This document shows, in pieces, positions 62,028 to 64,000 of a stretch of DNA of 64,000 bases. Numbering within the stretch: the stretch's first letter is position 1; each line of letters starts with the position of its first letter. Source of the stretch: Melanocharis versteri (taxonomy: Eukaryota > Chordata > Aves > Passeriformes > Melanocharitidae); NCBI GenBank assembly GCA_013397845.1, contig VZTG01009080.1, positions 62,001-126,000 on the forward strand, given 5' to 3'. The notes under the pieces are model-generated. The model had not been told where the DNA came from. It worked only from the letters and a program-made list of their open reading frames with translations, and did not search any database. Made by a program: the position numbers and the translations under genes.

Positions 62028-62165
62028 TTCATGGAGATATTTAAAAGATGTGTAGATGCGGCACTTAGGGACGTGTTTTAGGGGTGGACTTGGCAGCCCC
62101 TGGCTAATGGTTGGACTCTATGGTTTTAAAAATCATATCATTTAAACCTAAATTATTGATTCTGA
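62028..62165 (+). mobile_element. Decayed CR1 LINE 3' end
   Basis: Seen: CATGGAGATATTTAAAAGATG, TGTAGATGCGGCACTTAGGG, GGTGGACTTGGCAG and GGTTGGACTCTATGG are in the order of the CR1 3' UTR. They are followed by a diverged equivalent of the 'GATCTTAAAGGTCTTTTCCAACCTAAATGATTCT' end (around 62122-62165). Only about 140 bases are left and the tail has lost its repeats, so it is older than the copies at 4828 or 58349. Confidence 0.78.
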
Positions 62166-62349
62166 ACTTCTGGATCCCAATGTCCTTAAATTTGCAGGAA
62201 GATGCTGATACTGTGTAACAATGTTCACTGGTGGTAGTCTCTAATTTCTGCCTTCCAGCATTCATCTTGTTGGATAAATAATCAGTTAAGGTCGTGGTTG
62301 GCATAATTGCTGTTGCCTTCTGCATGCTGTTATCATGACAGTAAGCTCT

Positions 62350-62650
62350 GCCTTCGCTGCGTGCCTCGTGTCGGCTCAGGATCAGAGCAGAGCTAAACTC
62401 AGGTGACCAAAATGGTGAAATTCTGATATTGTTTGCCCTTCCCTTCCCCTGGGGAGACTTTCTTTTCAGCTGGAAAATGCCCCTGTGAGACTTCTCCTTC
62501 ATTTCAGTTGCTCCCAGCTCAGCGCAGCAAACCCAAATGGGTGTTTTTAAGTTGAGAGCAGCGTTCTGTCGAGGCTAACGCAGCCTCCTGCTGGGGGGCA
62601 GCTGCCGGGAGCAAGGATGCTCAGTGCCGAGGGAATAACCGCGGTGGTCT
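62350..62650. promoter_or_regulatory. CpG-rich patch
   Basis: About 12 CpG dinucleotides in 300 bases, densest at 62560-62645, against a CpG-poor background. No first exon or TATA box was recognised. A promoter, an enhancer or a decayed GC-rich repeat are all possible. Confidence 0.28.
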
Positions 62651-63000
62651 CCTGCACTGGTACTGCCTGGGTTCAGCTGTGGCTGTCTCCAGCAGTGCAT
62701 CACAGGAATACAATATTCTGAAACTTGTTAGCTGTCCTGAAAGAAGAGAACACAAACAAATCACAGCTGCACAGCATGTTTGGAAAATCATGGAAGCGCC
62801 AACACTTCAGGACTAAAATTTTTTTTTTGTTCCATTTTATTTTTTTTTTTCCAAAACATCTTGGAAAATATTGATTTCGGGGGGAGCAAACAGGTTTGAA
62901 ATAAGAAGTAATCCATGTTTTTCACATTTTTTGAGCTGACTATGAGATTTATGCTTTTGGGGTTTATTGTCTTTGAATAGTTGGATATGGGAATTGAAAT

Positions 63001-63030
63001 TTTCTTTCTCATTCTTTCTCATTCTTTCTG
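63001..63030. repeat. 10-bp tandem repeat, three units
   Basis: The unit ATTCTTTCTC is present about three times in a row (first unit TTTCTTTCTC, last ATTCTTTCTG). Confidence 0.85.
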
Positions 63031-64000
63031 AAGTACTTCAATATTTTCCTTTTATTTCTTATTTCTCAATAGTCTTGAGCTTGAGCGTTTGTTCCAATTT
63101 TCTGGTGTAGTCAGAAGCAGTTCAGATTGTTCTCCTAGTTGTAACTACTTTATATAGTTTTGTGAACTATAGATTTCCTTATTTGGCTTTAGAATAGGTG
63201 ATTTTTGGTCAGATAACACAATTCAGGAATAGATCATAAACACAAGGCATCCCATTGGTACCAGCATTTCCTACTCACTCTGTTTAATTTAGTACTTTCT
63301 ATTTGCATAGGCAAAGTGTTAGAAAGCAATTTACTGGTTAAACTTACAGAAGAATCTTAAACTAATTTTTTTTTTTAGTTTCTTGTAGAAAAGAGAATGT
63401 ATGTTACAGTAATTTGATAGGTTAAATCACTAACCCAAAGTGATCTAAAGTACTATTGAGTTAAAAACTTACTGTTTAAGGAATGGAAAGAAGGGAAAGA
63501 GAGGATTTATCTTTCCCCTTATATAATTCATTAGGTCAGTTTTGTTTTTTTTCTTGTGTTTTGGGAATTTCTTTCCTTCTCTCTCAGTATAGATGAAACC
63601 TGTTTAATTGGTGGGGTGAAGCATAATTTTTATAAAATTATCATTTCTCTCTGTAAAGTTATATTCTGGCTTTGTTCCATTTATGTTTTCTCATCTGTTG
63701 AGTCTGCTGAGCACAGACAAATACAGGCGAGACACGGAGCCTTTACTTGCAGTAACTCTGTCAGTGCAGGTCGCTTGCTTATTCTGTATTTATCTGTTCA
63801 TTTCTCTTAGACCTCATTAATCTGTCAGCATGACACAATCCTTCCAATGAGATTGTGCCAAATGTTACAGTAGCACACCAGCAGAAACCTGCATGCCATT
63901 ATTGTTTTTTTTTCCCAGTGATTAAATAAGATCATTTTCCTGTCATGTAGTATGCCCAGTGCGCTCGAGACTCACCAGTGTTTTGGTTTTTTAAGAGGAA

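Larger units (their letters stand above)
62166..64000. other. No gene recognised; CpG-rich patch and simple repeats
   Basis: The stretch 62350-62650 is enriched in CpG (about 12 in 300 bases, with CCGCGG near 62639). The rest is AT-rich with short T tracts and a small tandem repeat at 63001-63030. No gene or repeat family was recognised up to the window end. Confidence 0.5.

Noticed and set aside
1..64000. tRNA, rRNA, snRNA genes and CRISPR arrays
   Set aside because: I looked for tRNA B-box-like words, U6-like starts and regularly spaced repeats and saw none that hold up. The DNA is vertebrate noncoding sequence, so prokaryotic systems are not expected.

Overview
The window looks like noncoding DNA from a bird nuclear genome. 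The main evidence is at least eight fragments of CR1, the dominant LINE of birds and other reptiles, several ending in the CR1-type 3' tail (TGATTCTAT- or ATTCTGTG-like). There are also two solitary LTRs of endogenous retroviruses of avian type. The longest open frame is 137 codons, the background is AT-rich, and there are no operons, ribosome binding sites or compact genes. I cannot name the species.

Layout. 1-1843: nothing recognised apart from a T tract. 1844-2350: a complete antisense solo LTR flanked by the 5-bp duplication TCTGT. About 3364-3830: a second, sense LTR with a TATA box, an AATAAA signal and two hairpins in U3. 4828-5310 and 10080-10627: CR1 3' ends. 16530-17892: an older, longer CR1 that keeps the endonuclease and linker region but has lost the reverse-transcriptase core. 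23050-24033: a CR1 with the reverse-transcriptase motif and the complete 3' end. 36437-37120: another CR1. 55683-55825: a short CR1 in antisense. 58349-58920: a CR1 whose 5' part is inverted against its 3' part, the signature of twin priming. 62028-62165: a decayed CR1 3' end. Between these lie long stretches of unique sequence with microsatellites, homopolymers (one T run is 60 bases), small palindromes and two CpG-rich patches (29835-30115 and 62350-62650).

Host genes. No exon could be assigned to a known protein. The best candidate is 9622-9690 (+): a strong polypyrimidine acceptor, a consensus GTAAGT donor, a length divisible by three and only one open frame. A second candidate at 45664-45752 (+) is compatible with it in splice phase. 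Others (15025, 34649, 38742 on +; 26197, 43665 on -) are weaker and not all mutually consistent. The window could be introns of a large gene or an intergenic stretch. T tracts outnumber A tracts on the + strand, which mildly favours + transcription, but seven of eight CR1 3' ends also point to +, which would mildly favour a host gene on -. I saw no new enzyme or defence system. The most informative objects are the twin-primed CR1, the complete solo LTR, the palindromic nuclear-receptor-like site at 9072-9085 and the 9622 exon candidate.
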